From Oscillospiraceae bacterium (GTDB lineage Bacteria > Bacillota > Clostridia > Oscillospirales > Oscillospiraceae), in contig CAJTFN010000028.1 in assembly GCA_910575815.1 (NCBI GenBank), positions 1 to 37,865 on the forward strand: a DNA stretch of 37,865 nucleotides, given 5' to 3'. A model generated the notes under the pieces. The model did not search any database, was not told the origin of the DNA, and worked only from the letters and a program-made list of their open reading frames with translations. A program made the position numbers and the translations under genes. This document shows positions 17,496 to 25,669 of the stretch, piece by piece (position 1 is the first letter of the stretch; each line of letters begins with the position of its first letter).

Positions 17496-17546
17496 GCAAA
17501 ACAAAACAACATGACCCCTGCCTGTTTTATACAGGCAGGGGTCATG
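17496..17546 (-). terminator. Rho-independent terminator of the AraC-type regulator gene
   Basis: CATGACCCCTGCCTGT (17510-17525) and its exact complement (17531-17546) form a 16-bp stem with a 5-base loop. On the minus strand the stem is followed by TTGTTTTGTTTTGC. It lies 32 bases after the regulator's stop codon and separates the regulator transcript from the catabolic operon. Confidence 0.88.
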
Positions 17547-17578
17547 CATTATCAAAAGCGAGGGAATGGGCGGAATGG

Positions 17579-18475
17579 TTACGCTTTCTCTTCCGGTCCG
17601 TTTTCGGGGAACGCCGGATTTACATAGTACCGATAGTTGAATCTGCCATGCAGCCGGATGTCTCTGAGAATACTGTCTTTTTGCAGTTCCCGAATCTGGC
17701 TGGGTGGCATTCCGCAAATCCGCTTAAACGTCCGCGTAAAATAGTGGACGCTGGAAAAACCAGTCATGGCGCAGATTTGGGACATGGAATAGGAGGTGTA
17801 GCAAATAAGGTCATAGGCTCTGGATATCCGAATATAGTTCAGATAATTGTTGATGGTCATTCCGGACGCCCCTTTGAAGAGCTTGCACAGGTATGCCTTA
17901 TTGTATCGCAGTGCTTCTGCCAGGGCTTCCAAATCAAAGGACTCCGCATAGTGATTGTCTATATAATGTGCAATATCCGCCGCCACACCCTGGAGATTTT
18001 CCATCTTCTCTCCGGGTAGCCAGACCTGGTTGCTCTTTTTTTCCAGGCTTTGCATCTGAACCAGAAGCAGGAGGGCTTCTTCCAGACGCAGCTGGGCCAG
18101 CTCTTTGGAATAGGAGTTCTGCCCATACCAATATTCCCGGCATTTCAGAATGGAGTCGTTGATATACTTGTTATCCAACCGTACCATTCGCGGCATCTGG
18201 CGGCATTCCCGCTGCAGACCCTCATCCTTAATCAGAAATTTCACATCCACATACCGGAGAATCTCCTGGTTCTGTATCAGCGGCAGCTCGTGTTGGGTTC
18301 CGGGTTGAATGAAAATCAAATCCCCCTGAGCGATGGTAATTTCTTCGCCGTCCAGGATGTAAGTCGTTTTTCCGTCAAGCACATACCATATCTGATAAAA
18401 GTCGTGTTCGTGGGGCCGGACACCCCACCCTTTTGAAAAATCAATCATAAAAATATGAAGAAGTTCTGTTTTCAA
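17579..18475 (-). CDS. AraC-family transcriptional regulator with cupin sensor domain
   Basis: This regulator of about 298 aa has an N-terminal cupin (HEHDFYQIWYVLDGK; GDLIFIQPGTQHEL) that likely binds a small ligand, and a C-terminal AraC double helix-turn-helix (about 195-290) with CKLFKGASGMTINNYL and FSSVHYFTRTFKRICGMPPSQIR. I place the start at TTG 18475: GGGAG lies 8 bases upstream, whereas the upstream in-frame ATG 18535 sits inside the gene's own TATAAT box and so is not transcribed with it. It is encoded directly upstream of the catabolic operon in the same direction but separated by a terminator. It probably controls that operon and perhaps the divergent amidohydrolase gene. Confidence 0.88.
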   Translation of the reverse strand: MKTELLHIFMIDFSKGWGVRPHEHDFYQIWYVLDGKTTYILDGEEITIAQGDLIFIQPGTQHELPLIQNQEILRYVDVKFLIKDEGLQRECRQMPRMVRLDNKYINDSILKCREYWYGQNSYSKELAQLRLEEALLLLVQMQSLEKKSNQVWLPGEKMENLQGVAADIAHYIDNHYAESFDLEALAEALRYNKAYLCKLFKGASGMTINNYLNYIRISRAYDLICYTSYSMSQICAMTGFSSVHYFTRTFKRICGMPPSQIRELQKDSILRDIRLHGRFNYRYYVNPAFPENGPEEKA

Positions 18476-18533
18476 AATGTGTCTCCCTTTGTGCACAACA
18501 ATTGGTCTGCAATGCAGCCTGGAACTTTGTTTC

Positions 18534-18561
18534 ATTATAGCGGATTCCAAAAAAATAGCAA
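18534..18561 (-). promoter_or_regulatory. Sigma-70-type promoter of the AraC-type regulator
   Basis: On the minus strand TTGCTA (18561-18556) and TATAAT (18539-18534) are 16 bases apart. Transcription would start near 18527, about 50 bases before TTG 18475. The in-frame ATG at 18535 overlaps the -10 box, which argues against that start codon. Confidence 0.7.
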
Positions 18562-18624
18562 CCAATTTGTAAAATTAAGTAGAAATCTATACGACTTCTG
18601 GGTCACTCTGCCTCCATATGGCGG

Positions 18625-18653
18625 TTGTCATTCTCTTAAAATTGTATTATAAT
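18625..18653 (+). promoter_or_regulatory. Sigma-70-type promoter of the M20 amidohydrolase
   Basis: TTGTCA (18625-18630) and TATAAT (18648-18653) are separated by exactly 17 bases, a near-consensus housekeeping promoter. It would start transcription about 75 bases before ATG 18736. It diverges from the regulator's promoter 60-odd bases away. Confidence 0.8.
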
Positions 18654-18735
18654 CGACCCGCTGGCCGTAGGCCAAAATAAGCCAGAACTCTTTGATCGCC
18701 ACTATATGATCTGGGAAAGGAACAGGAGGAACCCT

Positions 18736-19899
18736 ATGGATTATCTGCTTCAAGCCCGACAGCTTCAACAGGAAATGATCGCTCACCGTCGGTACATTCA
18801 CCAGCATGCGGAGGTGGGAATGAAGCTTCCGCTTACCACTGCCTATATCATGGATCAGCTCCGCGCAATGGGATATCAGCCCGTTCAGCTCTGCGAGAGC
18901 GGCGTGACTGCCACTGTTGGAAAACCGGGAAAAACCATATTGTTGCGGGCAGAGACCGACGCTCTGCCCATGCGGGAGGAAAGCGGTCTGCCCTATGCCT
19001 CGCCATCGCCCGAGGCCGCTCACACCTGCGGCCATGATCTCCACACTGCTGCACTTTTAGGGGCTGCACATATCCTGAAAAAAAACGAAGATGTGCTCCG
19101 TGGCACTGTCAAGCTGATGTTCCAGCCCGGTGAAGAGATCCTCTTGGGAGCCAGTGAGATGATTCGCCAGGGCCTTCTGGAAAACCCGCATGTGGACGCC
19201 GCCTTTTCCTGTCATGTGACGCCGAGAAACCCTACCGGTGTTCTCTCCTTTCGAGACGGGGCGGCCATGGCCTCCTGCTGCGGCTTTTCCATCAAAATCA
19301 AGGGAAAAGGCGCCCATGGCGCTTCTCCCAGCAAAGGCGTGGACCCCATCAATATCGGAGCTCACATTCACATCGCACTTCAAGAGCTGATATCTCGTGA
19401 GGCCCCGTTCCAGAGCGGTGCGATCCTGACTATAGGGGCGTTCCGTAGCGGGAATATGCCTAATACGATTCCGGAAGAAGCGGAACTTTTGGGTACGTTG
19501 CGCACCTTCGATCAACAGCTTCGTCTGGATCTGACTCAGCGAATCATCTGTATCGCGGAAAAGACCGCGGAAGCCTTCCGGGGCTCGACGCAGGTGGAGC
19601 TGTTGTCCGATGTTCCGGTGGAATACAATGACCCGGCTTTGTCGTCCTGTGTGAGGGCTTGTGCCAAAGAGCTGTTTGGACAGGACACACTGATTGACGA
19701 CCCGCGAACCGGCTCAGACGACTTTGCATTTATCAGTCAGCAGGTGCCGTCCGTGCTTGCTTTTATCGGCGCGCGTTCCCCCTCCTATCAGGGGGAAGTC
19801 TATCCGGGACACCATCCGAAAGTGATTTTTGACGAAAACGCAATCACAGCTGCCGGGGCACTCTATGCAAAACTGGCAGTTCAATGGCTTCAAGATTAA
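18736..19899 (+). CDS. M20-family amidohydrolase (hippurate / N-acyl-amino-acid hydrolase type)
   Basis: This 387-aa metallohydrolase starts at ATG 18736, five bases after AGGAGGAA; an upstream in-frame ATG at 18706 lacks a ribosome site. Family motifs are HRRYIHQHAEVG (16-27), AETDALPM, HTCGHDLHTA (metal Cys-His), FQPGEE with the catalytic/metal Glu, a dimerisation domain with KGKGAHGASPSKGVDP, GSDDFA and GHHPKV. These enzymes cleave N-acyl or aromatic-acyl amino acids to the free amino acid. No signal peptide is present, so it is cytoplasmic. It is divergent from the AraC-type regulator, which suggests it releases the amino acid consumed by the catabolic operon (inference). Confidence 0.9.
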   Translation: MDYLLQARQLQQEMIAHRRYIHQHAEVGMKLPLTTAYIMDQLRAMGYQPVQLCESGVTATVGKPGKTILLRAETDALPMREESGLPYASPSPEAAHTCGHDLHTAALLGAAHILKKNEDVLRGTVKLMFQPGEEILLGASEMIRQGLLENPHVDAAFSCHVTPRNPTGVLSFRDGAAMASCCGFSIKIKGKGAHGASPSKGVDPINIGAHIHIALQELISREAPFQSGAILTIGAFRSGNMPNTIPEEAELLGTLRTFDQQLRLDLTQRIICIAEKTAEAFRGSTQVELLSDVPVEYNDPALSSCVRACAKELFGQDTLIDDPRTGSDDFAFISQQVPSVLAFIGARSPSYQGEVYPGHHPKVIFDENAITAAGALYAKLAVQWLQD

Positions 19900-20554
19900 G
19901 CGACGGTCATGTCCCATACCTTGCCGAACATATTTAAAGCGCCTGCGATCGCATGTCCACGGCACAAACATTTTGTCTGATCGGGAGCTGATTCTTTTAT
20001 GCAAGCTGTCGAAACGCTGGCCGGAGACAGATGCCTTGGCAGATTCTTCGGACCCGGACAATTTGCACAAACCTATTTATGCTTCTTTCCTTTTCCTAAA
20101 GCCTGAAAATCTGTTCGATTTGACATCCATGTTAAATTATAGTTGCCTCTTCCCTCAAAAGCAAGTCATTTCCTTCTCTTAATTTATAGTGATTCAAGAT
20201 TTTGCCGGTTATCTTTTTTCAATGTACCTAGAAATAAGCAAGAAAATATCATATACAGGTAAAGATAAATCGCAACGAAAAGGTGATTCAGTAAGAAAAA
20301 CAACAAATGGAACTTTATTATATCACTTTTATATTAGTTAGCGAGTATTTGCTTTACAATAGTGGCAACAGCCCAGGCTGAGACGACTCCTAAACTCTTA
20401 TCCTGTATATCACAATTTATCTTTTAGTTAAGTGGCATAGAATTCCTGTGTATTTATATTAAACATTAAAAACCTAAAGAATAGAAGTAATACTAAATTG
20501 ATAACTATATGATATACTAAAAAAGACTATTTTGCGTAATCGCTTAGATGTGTT
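19900..20554. other. AT-rich gene-free stretch
   Basis: No gene with start, ribosome site and coding character is visible on either strand. The part after about 20080 is strongly AT-rich compared with both neighbours, a compositional break. The open frame covering 19900-20182 is an out-of-frame continuation from the amidohydrolase gene and has no family features. The stretch may be the scar of a lost element. No clean terminator for the amidohydrolase was found. Confidence 0.4.
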
Positions 20555-21205
20555 ATGAATTGGCTGCCATCAAATCAAGTGAAAAGGGATATTGCTAAGC
20601 TGTATCTGATGCGGGAGGACTCCTTGGAGCTTCTCCCTCTCTCCGTGCGCTCCAGCAACTGCCTGTGGCGGGCGGGCGTCCATACCGTGGGCCAGCTGCT
20701 GGATTACCCGGCGTACGCATGGACGGACATTCGGAACATGGGAACCAAGAGCGTGGACGAGGTATTGGACCTTGCCGCCCGCATCCGCGCCGGGGAGGGG
20801 TTCGAGCTGGTGGCCTCCAAGCCCAAGCCGCCGGACCCCCTGCCGCCGCCCCGCCTGCCGGACATCCTGGTCCGGGAGCTGGGGCTGTCCGTCCGGGCGA
20901 ACAACTGCTTAGAGCACATGGGCGTGCGCACCGCGGCGGATTTGTCCGACGCCACACTGGAATCCCTGCTGGCGGTGAAGAATATGGGGGCCAAAACCGC
21001 CGCGCAGATCATGGAGAAGCTGGAAGCGCTGCGGGAGGAATTCTTCTTCCCCAGCCCGGAGGAGGCGGAAGCCTCCGGGGAACCCGGTGAGATGCTGTGC
21101 GCGGTGGTAACGAGCCTGGCCGCGTTTACCGGAGTGTCCCAGGGGGATCTGCTGCGACCGCTGGTTCGAATGTTCCATGATAAGTTGATAAATCCTTGGG
21201 CCTGA
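20555..21205 (+). CDS. Orphan protein with two RNA polymerase alpha-CTD-like domains
   Basis: This 216-aa protein is built from two copies of the helix-hairpin-helix fold seen in the RNA polymerase alpha C-terminal domain. Copy one is at residues 22-77 (LPLSVRSSNCLWRAGVHTV, then IRNMGTKSVDEV) and copy two at 105-160 (LGLSVRANNCLEHMGVRTA, then VKNMGAKTAAQI). Both keep the LSVRxxNCL core used by true alpha-CTDs for DNA and regulator contact. A proline-rich linker (90-103) separates them, and the alpha N-terminal assembly domain is absent. A role in binding DNA or transcription partners is plausible but not known to me. The first 20 codons are AT-rich and the rest sharply GC-rich, so the N-terminus may be a recent junction. 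There is no clear ribosome site; ATG 20609 is an alternative start. Confidence 0.75.
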   Translation: MNWLPSNQVKRDIAKLYLMREDSLELLPLSVRSSNCLWRAGVHTVGQLLDYPAYAWTDIRNMGTKSVDEVLDLAARIRAGEGFELVASKPKPPDPLPPPRLPDILVRELGLSVRANNCLEHMGVRTAADLSDATLESLLAVKNMGAKTAAQIMEKLEALREEFFFPSPEEAEASGEPGEMLCAVVTSLAAFTGVSQGDLLRPLVRMFHDKLINPWA

Positions 21206-21274
21206 AAATGCCTATTTGCAAAGACCTGTCAATTCTTCTGCTTGCATGCGTAAATCAGAATTACGGGGGAGAAT

Positions 21275-21736
21275 ATGAAAGTTGAAACGTGCATAAAAGA
21301 ATCGTTTGTCGTGATCGGGAAAGAAGGTTCGACTTTAGACGGAGAAGGTTTTATTCAAAGATTATGGACGGATGCAAATTCTCATTTTGGAGAAGTTCAG
21401 CATTTCGCTAAGAAAGATGAAAATGGAAATATATGTGGCATATGGGGAGCGATGTCTGATTTCTCGCGTTCATTCTATCCATGGGAAGACTTCAAAAAGG
21501 GCCTTTACCTGGCCGGAGTAGAATGTCGAGACGACGCGAAAGCTCCCGACGGTTGGATAAAATGGAGGATCCCTGGCTATGAGTATATTTATGTAGAATG
21601 CGAAGAGGATGATACCTTTTCAAAGGCAATAAAATACCTGGAGGATCATTCCATTCCATTGGTGGGGGCCGTCCACGACTTTACTTGCCCACAGACAGGG
21701 AAAAATTATATGTTTTTTCCAATCAGAACGTTATAA
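21275..21736 (+). CDS. GyrI-like / AraC-effector-binding domain protein
   Basis: This 153-aa stand-alone protein resembles the effector-binding fold of GyrI and BmrR-type regulators. Points of resemblance are an opening KESFVVIGKEG strand, a central GIWGAMSD segment, GLYLAGVECRDD, then GWIKWRIPGYEYIYVEC and a final strand ending in YMFFPI. Such domains bind small hydrophobic or cationic compounds, and stand-alone versions are thought to bind drugs or act as hydrolases or inhibitors. GGGGGAGA precedes ATG 21275. The sequence is more AT-rich than its neighbours. It shares no evident pathway with the flanking genes. Confidence 0.7.
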   Translation: MKVETCIKESFVVIGKEGSTLDGEGFIQRLWTDANSHFGEVQHFAKKDENGNICGIWGAMSDFSRSFYPWEDFKKGLYLAGVECRDDAKAPDGWIKWRIPGYEYIYVECEEDDTFSKAIKYLEDHSIPLVGAVHDFTCPQTGKNYMFFPIRTL

Positions 21737-21752
21737 ATAACATTTGATGGGT

Positions 21753-21787
21753 AAGGGGGATTTCATCCAAAAGATGAAATCCCCCTT
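21753..21787. terminator. Hairpin between convergent genes, probable bidirectional terminator
   Basis: AAGGGGGATTTCATC (21753-21767) and its exact complement (21773-21787) form a 15-bp stem with loop CAAAA, 16 bases after the GyrI-like stop and 58 bases from the lpd stop. No long T-run follows on either strand, so terminator strength is uncertain, but placement between two converging genes supports the role. Confidence 0.6.
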
Positions 21788-21844
21788 GACCTATACGTTC
21801 TTAATCCGATTTTCTGGAAAATCAAAAACTTCTTTATAAGGACT

Positions 21845-23248
21845 TCATGGACGTTTTTGTGCGCCGGCAGGAACATTCACGCAGTTCCCATGACAGACGT
21901 GCGCCGCCTCCATCAGAACCTCGCTGACCGTAGGGTGTGGGTGCACGGTGCTGCCAAATTCCGCGATGGTACCCTCGCACTCCATTACGGCGGCCACCTC
22001 TCCGGCCAGGTCCGTGGCCCGGGGACCGGCGACGTGGAAGCCCAGGATTTCGTCGGTGCCCCGGTCGAAGACGAACTTCGCGAATCCCCGGTCCTGGCCC
22101 ATGACCAGGGCTTTGCCGTTGGCGGAGAACTGGAAAATACCGGTTCCCACGTCCCGCCCAGCGGCCCGGGCCTCTTCCTCGGTGAGGCCCACCATGGCCG
22201 TTTCAGGGGCGCAGTAGACGCAGGAGGGAATCCGGTTTTGGTTCAGCTGCTTACAGGGTTTCCCGGCGATGTGATCCGCCGCCAAAAGCCCTTGGGCGGC
22301 AGCCGCATGGGCCAGCTGCATTTTGCCGTTGACGTCGCCGATGGCATAGATTCCCGGGACGTTGGTGCGGCAGAGTCCGTCGGTCTCCACATAGCCCTTT
22401 CGGTCCAGACGAACCCCGGCGGCCTCCAGGCCCAGGTCCTTCACGTTGGGAACCCGGCCGCCGGCCAGAAGAACCAAATCCCCCTGAGCCGCGCCCCGGG
22501 TCCCGTCCTTGGCGGAGGTATAGCGCACCTCCAGGCCCGGCTCGATGGCCTCCACCCGGACACCCAGAACCAGGGAGACCCCGCTTTTCCGCAGCTCTGC
22601 CTCCACAAAATCCGTGACAGCCCTGTCCATAGGGCCTAAGACCCGGTCCAGCATCTCTATGATGGTGACCCGGACGCCTAAGTGCCGGAAGAAGGTGGCA
22701 AATTCAACGCCGATGACGCCGCCGCCCACAATGACGATGTGCTCCGGGCAGACGGTCCGATTCAAAAGACCGGTGGAATCCACCACGCCGGGGAGATCCG
22801 CGCCTGGAATGGACAGCCGGGCGGGGCTGGAGCCGGCAGCCAGAACAATGTGCTTGCAGGACAGAGTTTCGCCATCGTCCAGGAGAACTGTGGCCCGGGA
22901 GGTCAGGACAGCCCGGCTGCGGAGGACCGTCACGCCGTAATCCCGTTCCAAAAACCCGATGCCTTGGCGGAGCTGGTTCACCACGGCGTCTTTTCGCTGC
23001 ATGATCTTGGCGTAATCAAAGGTGACGTTTTCGGCGGTGACGCCGAAGTCCTCGCTGTGGATGGCCTGATGGTACAAAGCGGCGGAGTGCAGCAGGGCTT
23101 TGGTGGGAATACAGCCCCGGTTCAGGCAGGTGCCTCCCAGTTCCGCCGCCTCCACCAGGGCGGTGCGCAGGCCGTTCTGGGACAGGCGGATGGCGCAGCT
23201 GTAACCGCCGGGCCCGCCTCCTATCACAACCGCGTCAAATCTCTGCAT
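21845..23248 (-). CDS. lpdA: Dihydrolipoamide dehydrogenase (E3)
   Basis: This 467-aa flavoprotein starts with FDAVVIGGGPGGYSCAIRL (FAD-binding), followed by GGTCLNRGCIPTKALL with the redox-active disulfide C41/C46, a second nucleotide fold IVIVGGGVIGVEFATFF for NAD, AIGDVNG, and the C-terminal interface STVHPHPTVSE with the catalytic His. It reoxidises dihydrolipoamide on E2 and reduces NAD. Unlike some clostridial versions it has no N-terminal lipoyl domain. It is the last gene of the E1-E2-E3 operon, 13 bases after the E2 stop, with GGAGGG as ribosome site. Confidence 0.96.
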   Translation of the reverse strand: MQRFDAVVIGGGPGGYSCAIRLSQNGLRTALVEAAELGGTCLNRGCIPTKALLHSAALYHQAIHSEDFGVTAENVTFDYAKIMQRKDAVVNQLRQGIGFLERDYGVTVLRSRAVLTSRATVLLDDGETLSCKHIVLAAGSSPARLSIPGADLPGVVDSTGLLNRTVCPEHIVIVGGGVIGVEFATFFRHLGVRVTIIEMLDRVLGPMDRAVTDFVEAELRKSGVSLVLGVRVEAIEPGLEVRYTSAKDGTRGAAQGDLVLLAGGRVPNVKDLGLEAAGVRLDRKGYVETDGLCRTNVPGIYAIGDVNGKMQLAHAAAAQGLLAADHIAGKPCKQLNQNRIPSCVYCAPETAMVGLTEEEARAAGRDVGTGIFQFSANGKALVMGQDRGFAKFVFDRGTDEILGFHVAGPRATDLAGEVAAVMECEGTIAEFGSTVHPHPTVSEVLMEAAHVCHGNCVNVPAGAQKRP

Positions 23249-23261
23249 CAGACGGCCCTCC

Positions 23262-24557
23262 TTAAATCAACAGAACAGGATGCTGCAAATAGTGCTTCAC
23301 CCTTTGCAAAAACCGCGCAGCCTCAGCCCCGTCGATGATGCGGTGGTCATAGCTCAGGCAGAGGGTGCACATGGGACGGATGGCCAATTCATCCTCTCCC
23401 AGGGGGTTGGTAATAACCACCGGGGCTTTGGCGATTTTGCCCACGGCCAGAATGGCGGACTCCGGCGGGTTGATGATGGCCACAAAGTCATCCAGATCGA
23501 ACATCCCCAGGGAGGAGACCGTGAACGTGCCGCCGTGGTACTCCGCCTCGGTGAGCCGTCCCTCCCGGGCTTTTTCGATGAGCTCCGCGGACCTGGCGGC
23601 AATGCCGGTGAGGCCGATGAGGTCCGCGTCGCGAATGACGGGGACGATGAGCCCGCCGGGGACAGAGACGGCATTCCCCACGTTCACATAGTCGTGGTAG
23701 AGGATGCGGTCCCCCTCCACGCTGGCGTTGACGATGGGGAAATCGGTCAGGGCCTTGGCGCAGACCCGGATGAGAACGTCGTTGTAGGAGACCCGGACGC
23801 CCAAGTCCCCGTACTGCCGCCGCAGGTCGATGACGGCGGTCATATCCACGTTCATCCGGTGACAGGCCTGGGCGTTGGCGTCCTTGCTGGCCAGCATATT
23901 CCGGGCGATGGCCCGGCGCATGCCGCTCATGGGCACGGCGCGGGTACTACGGGAGGCCGGTGCGGCCGGGGTCTCGCCGGGGAGGTCGGCGGCGGTGATT
24001 TTCCCTCTGGGGCCGGAACCGGCCACATCGCTCAGATGCACTCCCCGGGCCTTGGCCAGGTTGGCCGCCAGAGGCGTCACGGCGGGCCGGCTGGTCAGGT
24101 GCGCTTTCACGTCCCGCTCGATCACCAGCCCTCCGGGGCCGGAACCGGGCACGGCGGTAAGGTCTACCCCGTTTTCCTCCGCCCGAAGCCGGGCCCGGGG
24201 AGAGGCGGAAACCCGCCTTCCCGGCGCTCCGGCGGGAACGGCGGGCGCCGGCCCGGCCGCCGGAGCGGGAACCGCCTCCGGTGGAGAGGCCGTTTCCATC
24301 AGACCGGAGATGTCCTCGCCGGGCTCCCCCAGGATGGCGATGGGCCGGGTGATGGGCACCACGTCCCCTTCCGGGTGGATGATTTTCAGCAGGGTGCCGC
24401 TGGCCTCGGCATCCATGGTGATGGTCAGCTTGTCGGTCTCCATTTCAAAAAGGGGTTCTCCGGCGGCCACGGGCTCCCCCTCCCGTTTCAGCCATTTGGT
24501 GAGGGTGCCCTCTACCATCATAAGGCCCTGTTTGGGCATGATGACTATTGAAGCCAT
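23262..24557 (-). CDS. Dihydrolipoamide acyltransferase (E2) with two E3-binding domains
   Basis: This 431-aa E2 starts at MASIVIMPKQG. Domain order: lipoyl domain 1-80 with lipoate on K43 (METDKLTIT); Ala/Pro-rich linker to about 116; a peripheral subunit-binding domain at 117-154 (SASPRARLRAEENGVDL, GSGPGGLVIERDV); a second similar domain at 159-192 (TPLAANLAKARGVHL, GSGPRGKITAADL); and a catalytic acyltransferase domain 205-431 with the active-site motif YDHRIIDGAEAARFL. Most bacterial E2s have one binding domain. AAGGAG lies 11 bases before ATG 24557; an in-frame ATG seven codons upstream is less likely. It transfers the acyl group to CoA. PDH or acetoin type cannot be separated from sequence alone. 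Confidence 0.92.
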   Translation of the reverse strand: MASIVIMPKQGLMMVEGTLTKWLKREGEPVAAGEPLFEMETDKLTITMDAEASGTLLKIIHPEGDVVPITRPIAILGEPGEDISGLMETASPPEAVPAPAAGPAPAVPAGAPGRRVSASPRARLRAEENGVDLTAVPGSGPGGLVIERDVKAHLTSRPAVTPLAANLAKARGVHLSDVAGSGPRGKITAADLPGETPAAPASRSTRAVPMSGMRRAIARNMLASKDANAQACHRMNVDMTAVIDLRRQYGDLGVRVSYNDVLIRVCAKALTDFPIVNASVEGDRILYHDYVNVGNAVSVPGGLIVPVIRDADLIGLTGIAARSAELIEKAREGRLTEAEYHGGTFTVSSLGMFDLDDFVAIINPPESAILAVGKIAKAPVVITNPLGEDELAIRPMCTLCLSYDHRIIDGAEAARFLQRVKHYLQHPVLLI

Positions 24558-24678
24558 ATTTAAAGATGCTCCTTCCACTTCTCACGTTACAGACAACGCT
24601 TTCCAAAAGCCTCCGGGAACTTTCCGCACCCCTGGAACCGGCGGCTCCGCGCCGGGAAGGTTCCCCGGATGCTACCGT

Positions 24679-25656
24679 TCAGGAAACGTAACAGGCGGCC
24701 TTGCAGGCGGCCACGATTTCCGAAACGCTGGGGATGACCGCCGCCTCCAGAGCCGGATTAAAGGGCAGGGGACAGGCTTTGGCTCCCAGGTGCACCGGGG
24801 CGGCGTCCAGATACGGAAACGCCATCTGGCAGATTTGGGACACAACCTGGGCTCCCCAGCCGTTGTTCTGATGGGCCTCGTGGACCACCACCAGACGGCC
24901 CGTTTTCTTCACGCTCTCCGCGATGGTGTCATAGTCGAAGGGGACCAGGGTCCGGGGGTCGATGACCTCGGCGGAAATGCCCTCCCGGGCCAAAGCCTCC
25001 GCCGCCTCCAGAGCCTGGCTGACATAGTAGAGGTTCGCCACGATGGTCACGTCCGCGCCCTCCCGCCGGATAGAGGCTTTGCCGAAGGGAACGCAGAAAT
25101 CCGGGTCCTCGGGAACGTCCGCCTGGGTGGTGTACAGCATCTTGTGCTCAAAGAAACAGACGGGGTTGTCGTCCCGAATGGCGGTGCGGAGCAGGCCGGC
25201 GGCGTCGGCGGGGGCGGAGGGGCAGGCCACTTTCAGGCCCGGAATGTGCATGAAGATACTCTCCAGGGACTGGGAGTGGGTGGCGGCGTTGCCCCGGCCG
25301 GTGCCCTGCTGGCTCCGAAGGACCATGGGAATTTTTGCGTTACCGCCGAAGACGTAGCGTGTTTTCGCCATCTGGTTAAAAATCTGGTCGGCGCAGACGA
25401 AGGCGAAGTCCCAGTACATCAATTCCGCAATGGGACGCATGCCCGCGCAGGCCGCCCCCAGGGCCGCCCCCACGAAGGCGGATTCGGAGATGGGGGTATT
25501 GCGGATGCGGTCGGGGCCGAATTCCTTGTAGAGATCCCGGGTGGTGCCAAAGACGCTTCCGTGCTTTTCCACGTCCTCTCCCATAACGAAAACCCGTGGG
25601 TCCCGGCGCATTTCCTGCTGAATCACATGGCGGATCGCCTGTGCGTATGTCATCAT
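24679..25656 (-). CDS. Pyruvate/acetoin dehydrogenase E1 component beta subunit
   Basis: This 325-aa E1beta has FVMGEDVEKHGSVFGTTRDL, NTPISESAFVGAALGAA, FEHKMLY and IDPRTLVPFDYDTI, all standard for the beta chain of heterotetrameric 2-oxoacid or acetoin dehydrogenases. GGGGGAAGAA precedes ATGATG at 25656, 13 bases after the E1alpha stop. The open frame extends into E1alpha but that part is not family-like. The gap of about 120 bases to E2 contains a GC-rich hairpin (GGAACC and GGTTCC arms) that may modulate E2/E3 expression. Confidence 0.94.
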   Translation of the reverse strand: MMTYAQAIRHVIQQEMRRDPRVFVMGEDVEKHGSVFGTTRDLYKEFGPDRIRNTPISESAFVGAALGAACAGMRPIAELMYWDFAFVCADQIFNQMAKTRYVFGGNAKIPMVLRSQQGTGRGNAATHSQSLESIFMHIPGLKVACPSAPADAAGLLRTAIRDDNPVCFFEHKMLYTTQADVPEDPDFCVPFGKASIRREGADVTIVANLYYVSQALEAAEALAREGISAEVIDPRTLVPFDYDTIAESVKKTGRLVVVHEAHQNNGWGAQVVSQICQMAFPYLDAAPVHLGAKACPLPFNPALEAAVIPSVSEIVAACKAACYVS

Positions 25657-25669
25657 AGCTTCTTCCCCC

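Noticed and set aside
19829..20182. 117-codon frame downstream of the amidohydrolase
   Set aside because: It begins out of frame inside the amidohydrolase gene and shows no family motif or ribosome site.
21150..21230. GGTTCGAAT sequence resembling a tRNA T-loop
   Set aside because: No acceptor or anticodon stems can be formed around it, and it lies inside the alpha-CTD-like gene.
23280..24551. Plus-strand open frame of 423 codons opposite E2
   Set aside because: Gly/His-rich with no family features; the minus-strand E2 has a complete domain series.
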